Source of the DNA: Armigeres subalbatus
Taxonomy: Eukaryota; Arthropoda; Insecta; Diptera; Culicidae
DNA length: 64,000 bases
Assembly: GCF_024139115.2 (NCBI RefSeq)
Contig: NW_026942439.1
Span: 46,441 to 110,440, forward strand
Reading direction: 5' to 3'
Under the pieces are notes generated by a model. That model was not told the origin of the DNA and did not search any database. It was given only the letters and a program-made list of their open reading frames with translations. Positions 24,372-35,651 of this stretch are shown piece by piece (position 1 is the stretch's first letter; each line of letters starts with the position of its first letter). A program made the translations under genes and the position numbers.

Positions 24372-25655
24372 TTTTTTATTTCATCAGACTAAGGCTGGCG
24401 TGGCTGCGTCATAAAGCTCGGTCCATGGCTGCACTCGCCAACCACGCAGTCTGCGGAGGTCCCCAACGTCCTCCACCTGATCGATCCACCCTTGCTCGCT
24501 GAACCGCCTCTTTGTTCCTGTCGGATCATTGTCGAGAACCATTTCTACCGAATTACTGTCTGACATTCTGGCTACGTGATTCGGGCCCACCGCAGCTTCC
24601 GATTTTGCGGTGTGAACGATGGATTGTTCTCCACAGCAGATGCAACCTGTGGTCTATTCCTCCTCCACGTACCGTTGTCCATCTGCACCCACATAATGGT
24701 ACGCAACTCTTTCCTTTCAAAAACTCCCAGTGCGCGTTGGTCCTCCACGAGCATCGTCCAGGTCTCGTGTCCGTAGAGAACCTCCGGTCTTATAAGCGTT
24801 TTGTAGTTAGTCAGTTTGGTAATGGCGCGAACTTTATTCGATCGAGCGTCTTTGCAGTCAAAGTACATACGATTTCCAGCCACTATGCGCCTCCGAATTT
24901 CTGCTGGTATCGTTATCGGCGGTCACCAGTGAGCCCAAGACACGAAATTCTTCACCACCTCGATTTCGTCACCACCGATAGAAACTCGGTGGGTAGCTTC
25001 ATATCTCTTGAGCCTCTTCCTATCATGTACTTCGTCTTCGACGTGTTGATGACTAGTCCAATCCGTTTAGCTTCGCTTTTCAGTTTGATACTTCCATCCG
25101 CGAAACCAAATAACTGACGGACTTCGTGAAAACAGCCTACGTGTCAATCCCTGCCTTTGTAATCCCTCCAAAGTGATGTTGAATAGCAGACAAAGTACCA
25201 TCACCTTGCCGTAACCCTCTAGCGTTCTAGAAGGGACTCGAGTAGAGATGTCGTAGGATCCCGATTAATCGATTAGTTATAACGATTACTCTTGATTTGT
25301 CTGATATTGAATCGATTAATCATTGTATAGTAATCGATTCAAAATTAATCGATTATCACAACGTGATGATTCATCGAATTAATCAATTAATTTTCGCATC
25401 CCATGATGATACGTATCTCTGATTAATCGATTAAAATCATTACCCGATTCTCACTGCTTTTGAATCGATTAATCGTTGGGTGTTAACGTCCAACAACATT
25501 ATCGTATCAAGGATGATCGATTAATCGAAGTAATCGATTAATTTGCGACATCTCTGACTCGAGCATGCCCCTGAAACCGAACTACGCATATACCATCGTC
25601 GCTTGATCAAACCGTATCAGTTATCCGAAATCCATAGCTGGTCCCGGATCGATGT
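24372..25655 (-). mobile_element. RTE-like non-LTR retrotransposon, copy 3 (minus strand)
   Basis: On the minus strand, from high to low coordinates: an IDRDQLW-like block (about 25640), then GLRQGDG-like sequence (25190-25220), then FGFADG where the catalytic FADD should be, then RIGLVINTSKTKYMIGRGS (25020-25075), then VLYGHETWTMLVEDQRALGVFERK (24700-24780), then WIDQVEDVGDLRRLRGW (24440-24490). The 3' end is an AT-rich tail near 24372. The change of the second catalytic Asp to Gly and several frameshifts make it dead. A hAT-like MITE at 25243-25555 splits it. It belongs with copy 4 (50325-51225), a different subfamily from copies 1 and 2. Confidence 0.8.
25243..25555. mobile_element. hAT-like MITE built of ATTAATCGATTA motifs
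   Basis: The ends are TAGAGATGTCG (left) and CGACATCTCT (right). They are flanked by GACTCGAG at 25235-25242 and 25556-25563, an 8-bp target duplication typical of hAT elements. The interior holds about ten copies of the self-complementary motif ATTAATCGATTA or ATCGATTAAT. Removing the element rejoins the RTE copy on both sides, which confirms the insertion. Confidence 0.75.
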
Positions 25656-26250
25656 ATCAATGCGGCTTGTGAAGATTGATAACATGATGAGTGTGGGCAC
25701 GTGTATTCTGCGGGACGGTCACCTGGTAGAGCGTTCACGATAAATCCTCGCCTGGTACTGCCCTAGAACTCCCGTGCATGGTGCTAGTCGGCGGCATAAC
25801 ATTTGGGAAGTACCTTGGAGCGGCGTTCAGCAATGTGATTGCACGGTAGGCAACAATCCAGCTCTATCAGCTTTGTTAGATGGGACACGACACCTTTTGA
25901 TTGCTGCCACCCAATCACGCGTTGGCGCATCTTCCCAGCCTATGAACCGTTTCCAGTAGGCTGGTGGTGCCACAGCTTGAGGTGGCCGCTCGATGCCGCT
26001 TTCACACTTCTGTCCTGTCAGCAAATTCTGCAGCGCTACGGACATCAAAGTGGGGATCGAATTCATCGGATTTCCTGTCGCAACTGCGAAGCTTCCTAGC
26101 GACTTGAGTTCCATGTTCAAGCTTCAATCGTGATCCTTTATTCATCGTCATGTCGTTGCTGATTGTTAGTCGAGTCGTATTATCTTCTATGTCGTCGTAC
26201 TAGTAACTTTATAGTACAATTTGGCGAGCTTATTGACTAGCTAAACCTCC
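25656..26250 (-). other. Unidentified coding-like sequence
   Basis: A 97-residue minus-strand frame at 25827-26120 reads smoothly (PPAYWKRFIGWEDAPTRDW is one part), and base composition is higher in GC than the flanks. It may be the gag-like part of an unidentified retroelement. No zinc knuckle or protease motif is visible. Confidence 0.3.
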
Positions 26251-26254
26251 TGTT

Positions 26255-26915
26255 CTGCCGGAGGGCCGTGTGTCAGGCTGTTAAGCGTCCACCCTAACAC
26301 CAGGACTTGGGCCAGTGCCGCAGAGCGGCACACGTCGCTTAGTGATCCTACTCGGACTACATGTAGCTTTTTAAGTAGAGGTTAATAGAGGCCCACATGT
26401 CAAACCCACCACTATCCCTAGGGCAGTTTACAACTCCAGATGGCCTGGGGAGGATCGTCAAGCCCTGGACATAGTCCCTGCTGCCCGCATTTCAAACATC
26501 TTCTTCTTCATGCATTACATCCCACACTGGGAACGATCGCATTTGTACAGTTATTAACGCGAGGTTTCAAGCTGTACCGTTTTTGTCATTCGTATACCAT
26601 GAGGCTAACACGATTATTTTATGCCAGGGAAGTCAGACACATTTCAATCCGAAATTGCCTAGACCGGCATCGAGAATCGAACAGCTACCTCTCTTCTTGT
26701 CTTTGTGTAGCCGGCATTTACGCAGGCCGGAGGGCCCACCTAACATCATGACTTGGGCTTGTGCTCTTTGAGGGCACACGTGCTTTAGAGCCTACTTGTG
26801 GATACATGCAGCTTTTATAGACGTTTAACAGAACCAACTGTCAAACCCCACACATCCTAGCAGGCACCACAACTCGCAGATGACCTGGGAGGGATCGTCA
26901 AGCCCTGGCACTGCC
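26255..26915 (+). repeat. ~200-bp direct repeat pair (26255-26480 and 26725-26915)
   Basis: Both copies run GGACTTGGGC or GACTTGGGCTTG, GGCACACGT, CTACT, ACATG(T/C)AGCTTTT, GAGGTTAA or CGTTTAAC, TGTCAAACCC, CCTAG, CAGATGGCCTGGG or CAGATGACCTGGG, and AGGGATCGTCAAGCCCTGG. A Feilai copy lies between them. They could be the two ends of an LTR-like element or a tandem duplication; no internal retroviral-type genes are present. Confidence 0.6.
26500..26735 (-). mobile_element. Feilai SINE copy (minus strand, decayed)
   Basis: The minus-strand order of Feilai is kept: GGAGGGCC end at 26735, TAGCTGTTCGATTCTCGATG (B-box region), CCGGTCTAGGCAATTTCGG, ATCGTGTTAGCCTCATGG, GCGTTAATAACTGT and AATGCATGAAGAAGAAG. 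Many point changes. Confidence 0.65.
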
Positions 26916-26929
26916 CAGACCGATCGAAA

Positions 26930-27245
26930 ATTGGCCACCAAGGAACCAGCATTCCAAGGCGTTCTGGAATGTGTCCAGATGGATCAGCCTCAAAACACAT
27001 TTCTATGGACTTGTTTTGTAAAATAATTAAGTTTGACATGTCGCAAAGCCAGGTTTCAGAATTGAATAAAAGTTGTCACTTCCCGTGAAACCAGCATCAG
27101 AATGTCTAAATTTGACCAGATGAACCAAATTCGTTAAACACACCTATGGACTTGATTTGTAAAATCATAAAAGGTCGTAGTCCAGGTACTTCAGGATTGT
27201 TTAAAATCCAGCATTCCAGAATTTTGAATTGATTAAAAGTGCTGA
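26930..27245 (+). repeat. Short tandem repeat, ~144-bp unit, about two copies
   Basis: CTATGGACTTG(T/A)TTTGTAAAAT recurs at 27003 and 27147, with AACCAGCAT, GAATGT, CCAGATG and AAAACACA or TAAACACA in the same order. A third partial copy (CCAGCATTCCAGAAT) begins near 27210. Confidence 0.6.
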
Positions 27246-27424
27246 GAAACATCATTTTGAAAATTTAGTTTCCATGAAATTGGGGGTGGGTACGAAGGTG
27301 TTAACGACAAATAATGTTATCAACATCTTTATCATAACACCAATACCCAATCTATATCCTAACCGGATTAGGACAGGAGGTCGAAAGGACAAACGTTGAA
27401 AGTGATAAAGGTGAATGGTAAAAA

Positions 27425-28270
27425 GCAGGATTTCTTTATTCCTCCTTTCTTCTTTGTTTCTTCTCTTCCTTTTCCTTCTTCCATTTCCTTTGCAATCTTC
27501 CTTTTTCTCTCCCAATTGTCCTTATTCCTTATTCCTTCTTCTGTCTTCTTTCTTTCTCCTTCCATTTTCCTTCTTTTCTTTTTTCTTCTTTCCATCTTTC
27601 CCTCATTTTCTCTTCTTTCTTTCTTTCTTTCTGCTTCCTTATTTTTCTTATTCCTTTTCTGCCTGTTCCTTCCCTATGTACTTTTGGTTTTAGTTTTATA
27701 ATACTCTTTGTAGTGAAAATTATGGTCTTCAGGCATTATAAAACTTAAAATGTTACGTGGTTCTTACTTATTAATTTATTTGCTGTGCTTTTCCTTCTAC
27801 TTACTCCCTTCTCTTTCATTTTTTCTATTCTTCTTTCTTATTTCTTATCATCTTTCTTCTTCTTCCTTCTCCGTCTTACATATTGTTTTTTCTTCTTCCT
27901 TCTCCTTCTTTTTTTCTTCCTTCTTCTTATTATTTTCCTTCTACCTTTTTCATTCTTTTTGCTGGTTCCTTCCTTCTTTTCTTATAATTTTTTTTCTTTT
28001 CTTTTCTTTTTTTTTCCTTCTTCATCGTGCTTCTTAATTTCTATATATTTTCTCCATTCTTCTTATTTTGTTCTTTTTTTGTTCTTTCTTTGTCATTTTT
28101 TTCTTCTTCCTTCTGTCTTCCTTATTTCTTAGTTATTCTTCCTTCTGTTTTCTTCTTATTTCTTATTCCTTCTTTCATCTTCTTTTATTATTTTTCCTCT
28201 TCTTTATTCATCCTTCCTTTCCTTCTTTCTTCTTCATTTTTGCTTCTTCCTTATTCCTTCTGCGTTCATT
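27425..28270 (+). repeat. ~0.8-kb polypyrimidine (CTT/TTC) tract
   Basis: The plus strand is almost pure C and T with CTT, TTC and CTTTT units, interrupted by about 100 bases of mixed sequence at 27690-27790. Long frames on both strands (Phe/Leu/Ser-rich forward, Lys/Glu/Arg-rich reverse) are products of this composition and are not genes. Such tracts can form triplex (H-DNA). Confidence 0.9.
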
Positions 28271-28274
28271 TGTC

Positions 28275-28400
28275 TTTTGGTTCCAACCTTGTGTCCCTTT
28301 CGAACCTTTGTGTTTATGGGTATGTGTTGTATTTTTGACCTTTTGTCTTTTCGACCATCTGTCCTTTGACTTCTTGTTTGTAGACCTTTGTCATAGATTC
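28275..28400 (+). repeat. TTTGTCCTTTCGACC-type minisatellite
   Basis: Variants of CTTTTGTC(C)TTTCGACC recur four or five times after the pyrimidine tract. One copy in the opposite orientation (GGTCGAAAGGACAAACG) lies before the tract at 27379-27396, so the tract is bracketed by inverted copies. Confidence 0.55.
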
Positions 28401-29039
28401 ATCAAACTATCGTCTCTGGATACAGAGAATTATTTGATTGTATTAATACGAAAACATGTATGTGACGTAAATATAACCTGCGATCTACCACGAGAAACAG
28501 ACGTCTCACTAACACATGTTGCCTCGTTAGCCTTTTAAACGATGGCTCAATTCTTCGTAGTGAGAAGCCACATTGGCGCGCCAACGATTTTGCTTAGTAG
28601 CTTGATTCTTTGCACACTGCCGCCATGTGTAGACAAGCGCAATTAGCTTATCTACACACAGTGCATTTGGCATTGGGTAATAATGTTTTCGTAACGGTGA
28701 TTTGGGTTGCATTTTGTTATAAGAGGAGGTCTATTTCTGTAGTTCTATCTTCATTTCTTTAGAAAGGATTTTGTGTGTTTATTCCACTTAATTTTTATGG
28801 CGTCATATGTTTCCACGAACAAACTAGAATTAAATCGGATTATCTATTGAACTGAGTTTACTTTCACATATTTCACCGGCCACGTCCTTACAGTAAATAC
28901 CACAGGAATGAACGGCCTTACTGTTAAAGTTAAACTACAATCAAAACTACAAACTACAATTAAATAAAAAAGCTTCTAACAAGTGAATTCATTAAATAGT
29001 ATGCACTGAAAATATTATATTCAGGAATGGTTCTTCAAG
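28401..29039. other. Gene-free stretch
   Basis: No recognised gene or repeat. Short frames on the minus strand (28402-28712) show no domain. Confidence 0.45.
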
Positions 29040-29995
29040 ACATCTAGGAACTATTTATCTCCACAAGTGGAGGTAACATATATGAAGATTTCGAATTTTC
29101 ACGCTCGCCAAATCGTTTTATACTTAGTCGACCCTCTTTCTTGTTGAGCTTTCGCCTTTCTACCTGTCGGGTCGGAAGCGAACACCATTCGCAAGGTTCC
29201 TGTCCAGTGTCCAGCATGTTGTAATACATCACTTCCAGCTTTAGCTACCTTCTGGATACATGGTTCGGCGTAGAGTTAGTTGTAATCTATCCTTCGCCAC
29301 ACACGCCAAAGATGGTCCTGTAGGTCTTTTAATCTCGAGATCTTATGATCTCCGATCTTGATGACATTTGTGTGGGTGTGAACTTTTAACACCAGTTTCT
29401 TCTAGGGCGGTAGTAGATGACAGATGATGATCCTTCGTATTTCACGACTAACATTATTATCAGCTATAAACGAGAATCCATTAGGATAACAATAACGTAC
29501 CCCATAAACTCTGCTTCTCATCAGGCGGACCCTGTGCGCTCGGTTTCACCCGCTGGCATGTACTTTCTTCGAGCATTCATCACCAGTCATACTTGTGTTG
29601 TCTCCTTGTCGTAGTCCGGCGAGCTTTTCAACATAGTATTCTAGCATTTCCTCAGTTATTAATTGAAAGGTTTTCTATCCGCCATTGCATGAGTATGATC
29701 TTGTGGGCAATTGATACATATATCATGCCCACTACGATACACTATGCTTGCAAGGCTACTGGAGACCTTCATCACTCACCGTTGCTTTCAGTCTTTATCA
29801 GCTTCCGGGATAGGCTGATACTCGTCGTATTTAGCTAGTATTCAACATTTTGAAATCGATTAACAGATATTGCGTTGGGATCTGATATTCACTGCACTTT
29901 TGAAGGGTTGTCGTCAAGTCAGATACAAAAAGCTTATCGCCTTTCTTGTTGATGGGGCATATGGCCTTTTCTTTCACTCCTGTGTAGTTGTTCTG
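29040..29995 (-). mobile_element. RTE-like retrotransposon, copy 5 (minus strand, heavily decayed)
   Basis: Read on the minus strand with many frameshifts: AICPINKKGDKL (about 29925-29960; RT motif CPIYKKGD), then a DFK-like block, then NARRKYMPAGETERT (29530-29585; the conserved SKTKYMLxGGTER block after the catalytic box), then NNVSREIRR (about 29440-29470). The catalytic FADD segment has been lost. The 3' part keeps VAKAG and LRMVFASDPTGR-like fragments near 29160-29240. Confidence 0.6.
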
Positions 29996-31399
29996 TTTCC
30001 CAGATTCTGACTCACTCAGCTAAAAACATATATATGATATAACGTGTCGCAATTATAATTTTGCAATAGCCCATTAAAGGCTGTCCATACCACGAGGACA
30101 GTTTAGAGGGAGGGGAGTATCGATTGTCCACGTCCATCAAATTTTTGAAAATTTATATGAGCAAATGTCCATGTGAAGGGGGGTATCTATACTCGTTGCA
30201 AAATAAAAAAAGATCCATCCCATTTGTTTTCGAGCCATCAAGGTGCATTCATGCATTCATGTTTCATTATAACGATTGCGGTTTTGCAGAGAAAGAATAA
30301 TAATAAAACGCACACATGTGGTGATTTGTTCAGAAATCTTTTTCGTCTTTTCCATTAAAATAAATTAATTGGCACCTCACAAGAGCAAAATATCCGAGCA
30401 TTTCGGACGTGCTAAATGATAGCAAACAAATTCAAATGAACGGCGCTAGATTGTTGAGTGGTGAGCATGCTTAGCTCTCAATCCAGTGACCTGGTTAATT
30501 CCAGTCATATTTATTAAAAGAAAAATGTCTAGTCCCACCTTCTCACGATAGGAGTAAACATTGTAGATTGTTTCATCACAAAGCTTAACGACAAGGCGGT
30601 AACAATACAACGACAATGGCAGTTAATTCGTACAATTTATGTAGTACCGTTCTACGTGTGAACGCCGCCACGCCCCATCTTCCGGCTATAAAAAATTCAT
30701 CTGTTGCAATGCAACTACACCGTAAATTTGCATAGTAATCCGCTATCAAAGACAGTACAGTTTTGAATCATATTCGAACGCGCGATTTCACTCGCAAACA
30801 CTCGCTTTGAAGGGCTCGGAATTTGAGTCATGAGGTAGTCTGCTTCGATACGAGGTAAAACGGCATGGTTCTCCGCACGGGACAAATCAAAGCTCAAAGA
30901 GACAAAACCTATTTTTAACCACGAGAAAAACCCCAAACTTTAACTGAGACAAAATGTTCGGGACTTGAGTCAAAACGGTACATCTAACAGCTCTGTAATA
31001 AAAGCGAAAATTAAATGAACGAAGCAAGTCTATGCCTTTACCAATAGCAACAATGCACGAGAATTCGTTGGGACGTTGTGGCTCGAGGTAGGTGTTTCGT
31101 CGAATATTTTATGTTATTTTGTTTCAATTAATTGTCAATACCGTTGTAGAATGTTATGAAGCCACTTTTCCAATAACCAAATAGCAAGTGTATTTCAGGC
31201 GAATAATAATAGTATAAATCCGCACATATAGAACAAAAACGTTAGTTAACTTACTTCAACTATGTCATAAAATCGATAAATCCCCTCTCCCACCACACAC
31301 CCCTTCAACCCCCCCCTTTCTGATGTAAATTTTTAGTGAATGGTCGGTGGCAATTCCAGCTCCATACAATAAAAGAAATATGTATACAATAAATATAAA
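29996..31399. other. Mostly gene-free stretch with two weak signals
   Basis: At 30069 the string TAAAGGCTGTCCATACCACG resembles the terminus of the Harbinger-type element at 57186, so a related element may begin here; its other end was not found. At 30445-30515 there is a tRNA-like run (GTGGTGAGCATGCTTAGCTC then GGTTAATTCC, a B-box near match). A C-rich run lies at 31280-31320. No gene is supported. Confidence 0.35.
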
Positions 31400-31556
31400 T
31401 GATTGATGTTGTTTATTTTTTCAAATGACATAAGAAATATATTTTCATGAATGAATTTTAATATTGCGATCAACAGACCAATATGATAGCTTTTGATTGC
31501 AGTACACAAATTAATTCATGAATAAAAGGTGACATATGTTCTTTTTAAAAGTTAAG
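31400..31556. mobile_element. MITE family A, copy 2
   Basis: The ends (TTTTTTCAAATGACATAAG and CTTTTTAAAAGTTAAG) enclose inverted CATGAATGAATTTTAATATTG and GATTGCAGTACACAAATTAA with TTCATGA. This matches the inner arms of the copies at 4995 and 33494 with changes. Confidence 0.5.
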
Positions 31557-31717
31557 CGTCATTTCTGCCATTTCTTTCCCTATGGGCCGATGTGAGCAGT
31601 GAGAAGTGAAAAGTGAGACGTGAGAAGTGCGAAGTGAGGAGGAAAAGTAAGAAGTAAGAAATGAAAATGAGAAATGAAAAATCACCAGATGATCCGAAAT
31701 GAAAACAAAATGTTTTT

Positions 31718-33356
31718 CCAAATTTAATCTAGACTATCCTTTGAAAAGAGCTGAAATTTTTTGCTAATATTTTCAAATGGATATAATAGAAAAACGACGC
31801 ATCCCACAACAAAGTGTTGTATGGGTGACCATCGCAAAATCAGTCAAACTTTCTAGTGAAAATATCGGAAACAATCCAAATTAAGCCCTACACTGAAAAA
31901 ATCAGTTTAAAAATTTTAAAGTCGATTTGCGAAAAACGCCTTTTATTTAAATGAAATTTTTGTCTCAAGATAGGTGATTATGTTCCTACTACCAACCGTC
32001 CATACATCGCAAGCTGGCACTCTTAAGGAAAAAAGTTTTTCTAACAAAAACTTTTTCTTGTTCGCGGAATTATTTTCAGTGTATTTTCATCTGAAATTAA
32101 ACCAATGAAAGCCATCGTTATAGAACCCCAAGCAAATCTATTTTATGATACATTGTCTAATTTAGTCACTAAATATAATTTGTTTTTAAATTAAGAGTAA
32201 TATTAAGAAGGGGTTTATATCTTCAAAAAAATATTATATTCCATTATTAGCTTCTTTGAATTTGCGACCAGTTACGACCAAAACATTGTACTCTGCCTGA
32301 CTGTACAGGAATACTTAATATGTAGTATATTATGTATACATATGTTAAATCCACCCTTTAAAGACACTGAAAAATCAATTCCCTCAAGAAAAGTTTTGTT
32401 AGAAAAATTTTTTTCCTTCAGTGCCCAGCTTGCGATGTATGGACGGCTGGTAGGAACACCCTCTGGCGTCCTATACTACCACAAGGGGTTTGACAATAGC
32501 CACTATGTCCACGGACGGTAGCGCTCATTACCGTCCGTTGTTATTGTACGAAAATAAACATTATGTGTTTTGTTTTACTATTTGTTTTGGTTAAATCTGA
32601 AAATTGTTTTCGAAATAATTTGCAAGATTTCCATCTTTGACCATAGAATTATGTTATTTGATGATAAAATATAATAAACTAACGAATTGGAGTGAATCGA
32701 TAGGTGAAATCAAAACGCTACACGAAATCATATTTTCGTAACTTGTTCTCCTGCTCCGAATCAAACAAAAGATATTATTATTGTTTATACTGTGATGAGC
32801 ATCACAGTTGAAATGGTCCAGGGATGTAATTCGAACAACATTCAATAGTGAAATTGAAATGAAATAAATGGTGTGCAGAAAGATGTTTTAGGATTATATT
32901 TACATGCCCATAATAGCTGGTATTATTTTTGAATAATTTGAAAATATGTAGCCAACAATAGTTTGGATAAAATGTAGTTGCTTGTAAACGCACGATTCGG
33001 GAGAAGTACTTTTCAAAATGTATGCTGGACATATTCATGAAGATGTTCGCTACGCTGAAAAGCATGTCTTGCCACGGGGTTGGTAGGGAACATAATCACC
33101 TATCTTGAGACAAAATTTCGTCCAAATCGAAAAGGGCGTTTTTTTGCAAATCGACTTTTAATTTTTTAAATCGATTTTTTTAGTGTAGGGTTCAATTTTG
33201 AGTTTTCAAAAGTTTTTATTAGAAAGTTTGACAGATTTTGCGATAGTCACCCATACAACACTTTTTTGTAGGAATGTTTTTCGATTATATCCATTTGAAA
33301 AATCAGTAAAAACAAGTTTGACCCTTTTCAAAAGATAGTCTGAATCAAATTTGAAT
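31718..33356. mobile_element. Element with ~340-bp terminal inverted repeats
   Basis: The left arm 31718-32060 is matched in inverted orientation by two separate blocks, 33081-33356 and 32383-32457. Landmarks are TTCAAATGGATATAAT, GTGTTGTATGGGTGAC, CCCTACACT, AGTCGATTTGC, GTCTCAAGATAGGTGATTAT, CGTCCATACATCGCAAGCTG and CTAACAAAA. The right arm is therefore one arm split by an insertion (32458-33080). Between the arms (32061-32382) there is no coding sequence. A non-autonomous DNA transposon is the likely identity. Confidence 0.7.
32458..33080. mobile_element. 623-bp insertion within the right TIR
   Basis: The insertion is bounded by TGGTAGGAAC (32448-32457) and TGGTAGGGAAC (33081-33091), which look like an approximately 10-bp target duplication. 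Its ends are imperfect inverted repeats (ACCCTCTGGCG and TGCCACGGGGT). A 9-10 bp duplication fits Mutator-like elements, but no transposase is present. It holds a hairpin near 32512-32541 (ACGGACGGTA and TACCGTCCGT). Confidence 0.55.
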
Positions 33357-33493
33357 AAACTAAGTATGCACTTTTCTTTTAACTGCACTTCTTAAATATT
33401 GACCAATAAATTTACAAAAGTCAACTTAAACAATCAGAACACTTGCAAGTTCCCAAAAGTTCTATTTTGGCTTTACGCATTTTATTACATTTC

Positions 33494-34092
33494 CTGCATA
33501 ACTTTTCAAAAGGACCTAAGTATTTTTTTTCATGAATTTCGCTTAACTTTTCAAAAGGACGTAAGTAACATTTTTTTCATGAATTAATTTGAATACTGCA
33601 ATCAATATTGTGATTCTCGAGATATTATAGCATTTTTGCTCATTCACCTCTGCCTCGCTTAGTTGTCAGCGCCGCTAAGGTATTGTGTCATATTATGGTA
33701 CATTACTCAATTTAAGTGTAGAATATTACATCACAAATTAAACATAATTGCACTACTAATATCCACTTAAACAATATCCCGAACGCAACACAGGCGAAAG
33801 AAAAGCAAAAAACTACTAAACCGAACCGAACAATTTCACTTAAAAATATCTTTTCGTAAAGGGACGACAATATGCTACATACCTTACAAGCGAATGTGGA
33901 AAAGCTTACCGAAAACTCACATCTATTTGACATTGGTTTATTTACTTTTTGCATGGCGCACAACTCGGCGCGTAACTGGTGAGCCAGTATGCTAATTTTA
34001 GAAAAGAATCGCAATAGCTTTCATGTTGTTCTGTTGATTGCAGTACTCAAATTAATTCATGAAAAAAATGTTACTTAGGTCCTTTTGATAAA
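33494..34092. mobile_element. MITE family A, copy 3 (~600 bp)
   Basis: The left end CATAACTTTTCAAAAGGACC is mirrored on the right by GGTCCTTTTGATAAATTATG. The inner arms (AAGTAACATTTTTTTCATGA with ATTAATTTGAATACTGCAAT, inverted at 34035-34075) match strongly. The left terminus is duplicated in tandem (33496 and 33546). The interior has no gene. Confidence 0.65.
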
Positions 34093-34192
34093 TTATGCGA
34101 GATCTATAGTACAGCAGAAAGTCCATTGCTGATAAACGTTCATTTCGAACAATACACCGCAGATTGCTGGTTAATTTTTTTTTTTTGACATA

Positions 34193-35649
34193 TCCAGCTT
34201 TCCACGTTCGCCATAATGGCGGCTGCTATAATAAAACTGACATTAACTGCTTCCCGACACTGAACTGAAATTAACAGCTAGCAAGCATTGATATTTTTCG
34301 TTGTCAATGGCAGCCCGAAATTTGTTATGTTTTTATAAACAAGATCAAATCTACTGAAAAAACTGAGAGTTACCATTTGAACCAATCGCTTTAATTTAAA
34401 TATATTTATATATATTTATATATATTTTATATATATATTTATATATATATTTTTATATATATTTGTACTGACTAACTTATAATTTATTTCAGACATTGTG
34501 AAATCTTCCGGAAACGATTGTCAACATGGAGCTAAAAATTATACTTTCTTCTACCACCCACTTTTTCGTCGCAGAAATAGAGAACTATGTACAACCAAAT
34601 AGTTTCGATAGGTAGTCGTTCTGAAAGATATTGTTTGTGAAATACTTTTTGATGGGTTGTAATAATTTAAGTTTGTATAATCGTATAATTTTAGCCAATA
34701 AACACACCTATAAAGAAAATCAGAATTTAAATTCTCGCACTGTATCTATGTCCATTTGAATTACGTTTTAGGCTCAACGATTCCCATTTCAATGCAGTAT
34801 GTTAGCCATCAAGTTTCTAATACAAATGAAGTGCGCACAATTTAGTTTTTGGGTATATTTTTAAACTTGGATTTTATTGAGAAAATTAATGATATGTACT
34901 CTGAGTCTCTCGATTGATTCCTCGGTATTCCCCGTAACCTGATATCTATTTTAGCATAATAACATTATGAACTTTCTACTATTACTTGGTATATATAAAT
35001 ATACAACAATTTGCACTTCTCATGAAAACAAAATTACTTCTCATGACATCAAGGTCATTTAAATATCCTAGATATAAATATTTCAAGCATAGTCCGTTGA
35101 GAAAAGAAATCTTAGAATTGGATCTACGAAACACCACGCGGGTGCGTAAGCTGCCGAATGCTAGTCAGTTGAAATCTGCGTAGATGAACAGTGTTCTAGA
35201 GCGTTGGAATTAGCGCCTCTTTGAGGCTATTCACTTTCAGATCAATAAAATGTCTAGCAAACTTTGAAGTAATATGATTGAAGTACTTGGTATTATTATT
35301 TTCATGTTGCATATATGTTTGTCCTTTGAGTTTTTAAATATTACCACGTTCATTTCGATTCACTACCCATCAAACAGGTAAATCGCCATGAGTTCTGAGA
35401 TTTTTAAAGATGGAAAGTATCTGAAAAGAATAAAATATAGTAATATCAAAGAAACAAATGAAAATTTGTAAGAATAATCCCATTTTCCACACAGTTCTCT
35501 TGTTGGTGAAAAACAAATAACAATTCGGGTGTTATTGGTAACGGAAAAATCTATGTTTGCTTGGACGGAAATTCCAGTTCAGCGTCGGGAAGCAGTTAAC
35601 GTCAAATAATTTATAGCATCCGCCATTATGGCGAACGTGGAAAGCTGGA
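34193..35649. mobile_element. ~1.46-kb TIR element flanked by TA
   Basis: The ends TCCAGCTTTCCACGTTCGCC (left) and its reverse complement (right) extend as ~90-bp inverted repeats including GCCATAATGGCGG, GTTAACTGCTTCCCGAC and CTGAACT. TA lies at both outer edges (34191-34192 and 35650-35651), the signature of Tc1/mariner-type insertion. The inside is AT-rich with a TATATTTA microsatellite (34395-34465) and a short plus-strand frame at 34986-35183 (ending KEILELDLRNTTRVRKLP) without a known domain. No transposase catalytic motif is recognised. Confidence 0.65.
34395..34465. repeat. TATATTTA microsatellite
   Basis: About 70 bases of TATATATTTATA units within the TIR element. Confidence 0.85.
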
Positions 35650-35651
35650 TA

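Noticed and set aside
24512..25117. 201-residue plus-strand frame
   Set aside because: It is antisense to RTE copy 3, whose minus-strand motifs (HETWTML, NTSKTKYM) are clear.
27396..28538. Long forward frames of Phe/Leu/Ser-rich protein and reverse Lys/Glu-rich protein
   Set aside because: They overlap in several frames and follow the CT composition; no membrane protein pattern or splice context supports them.
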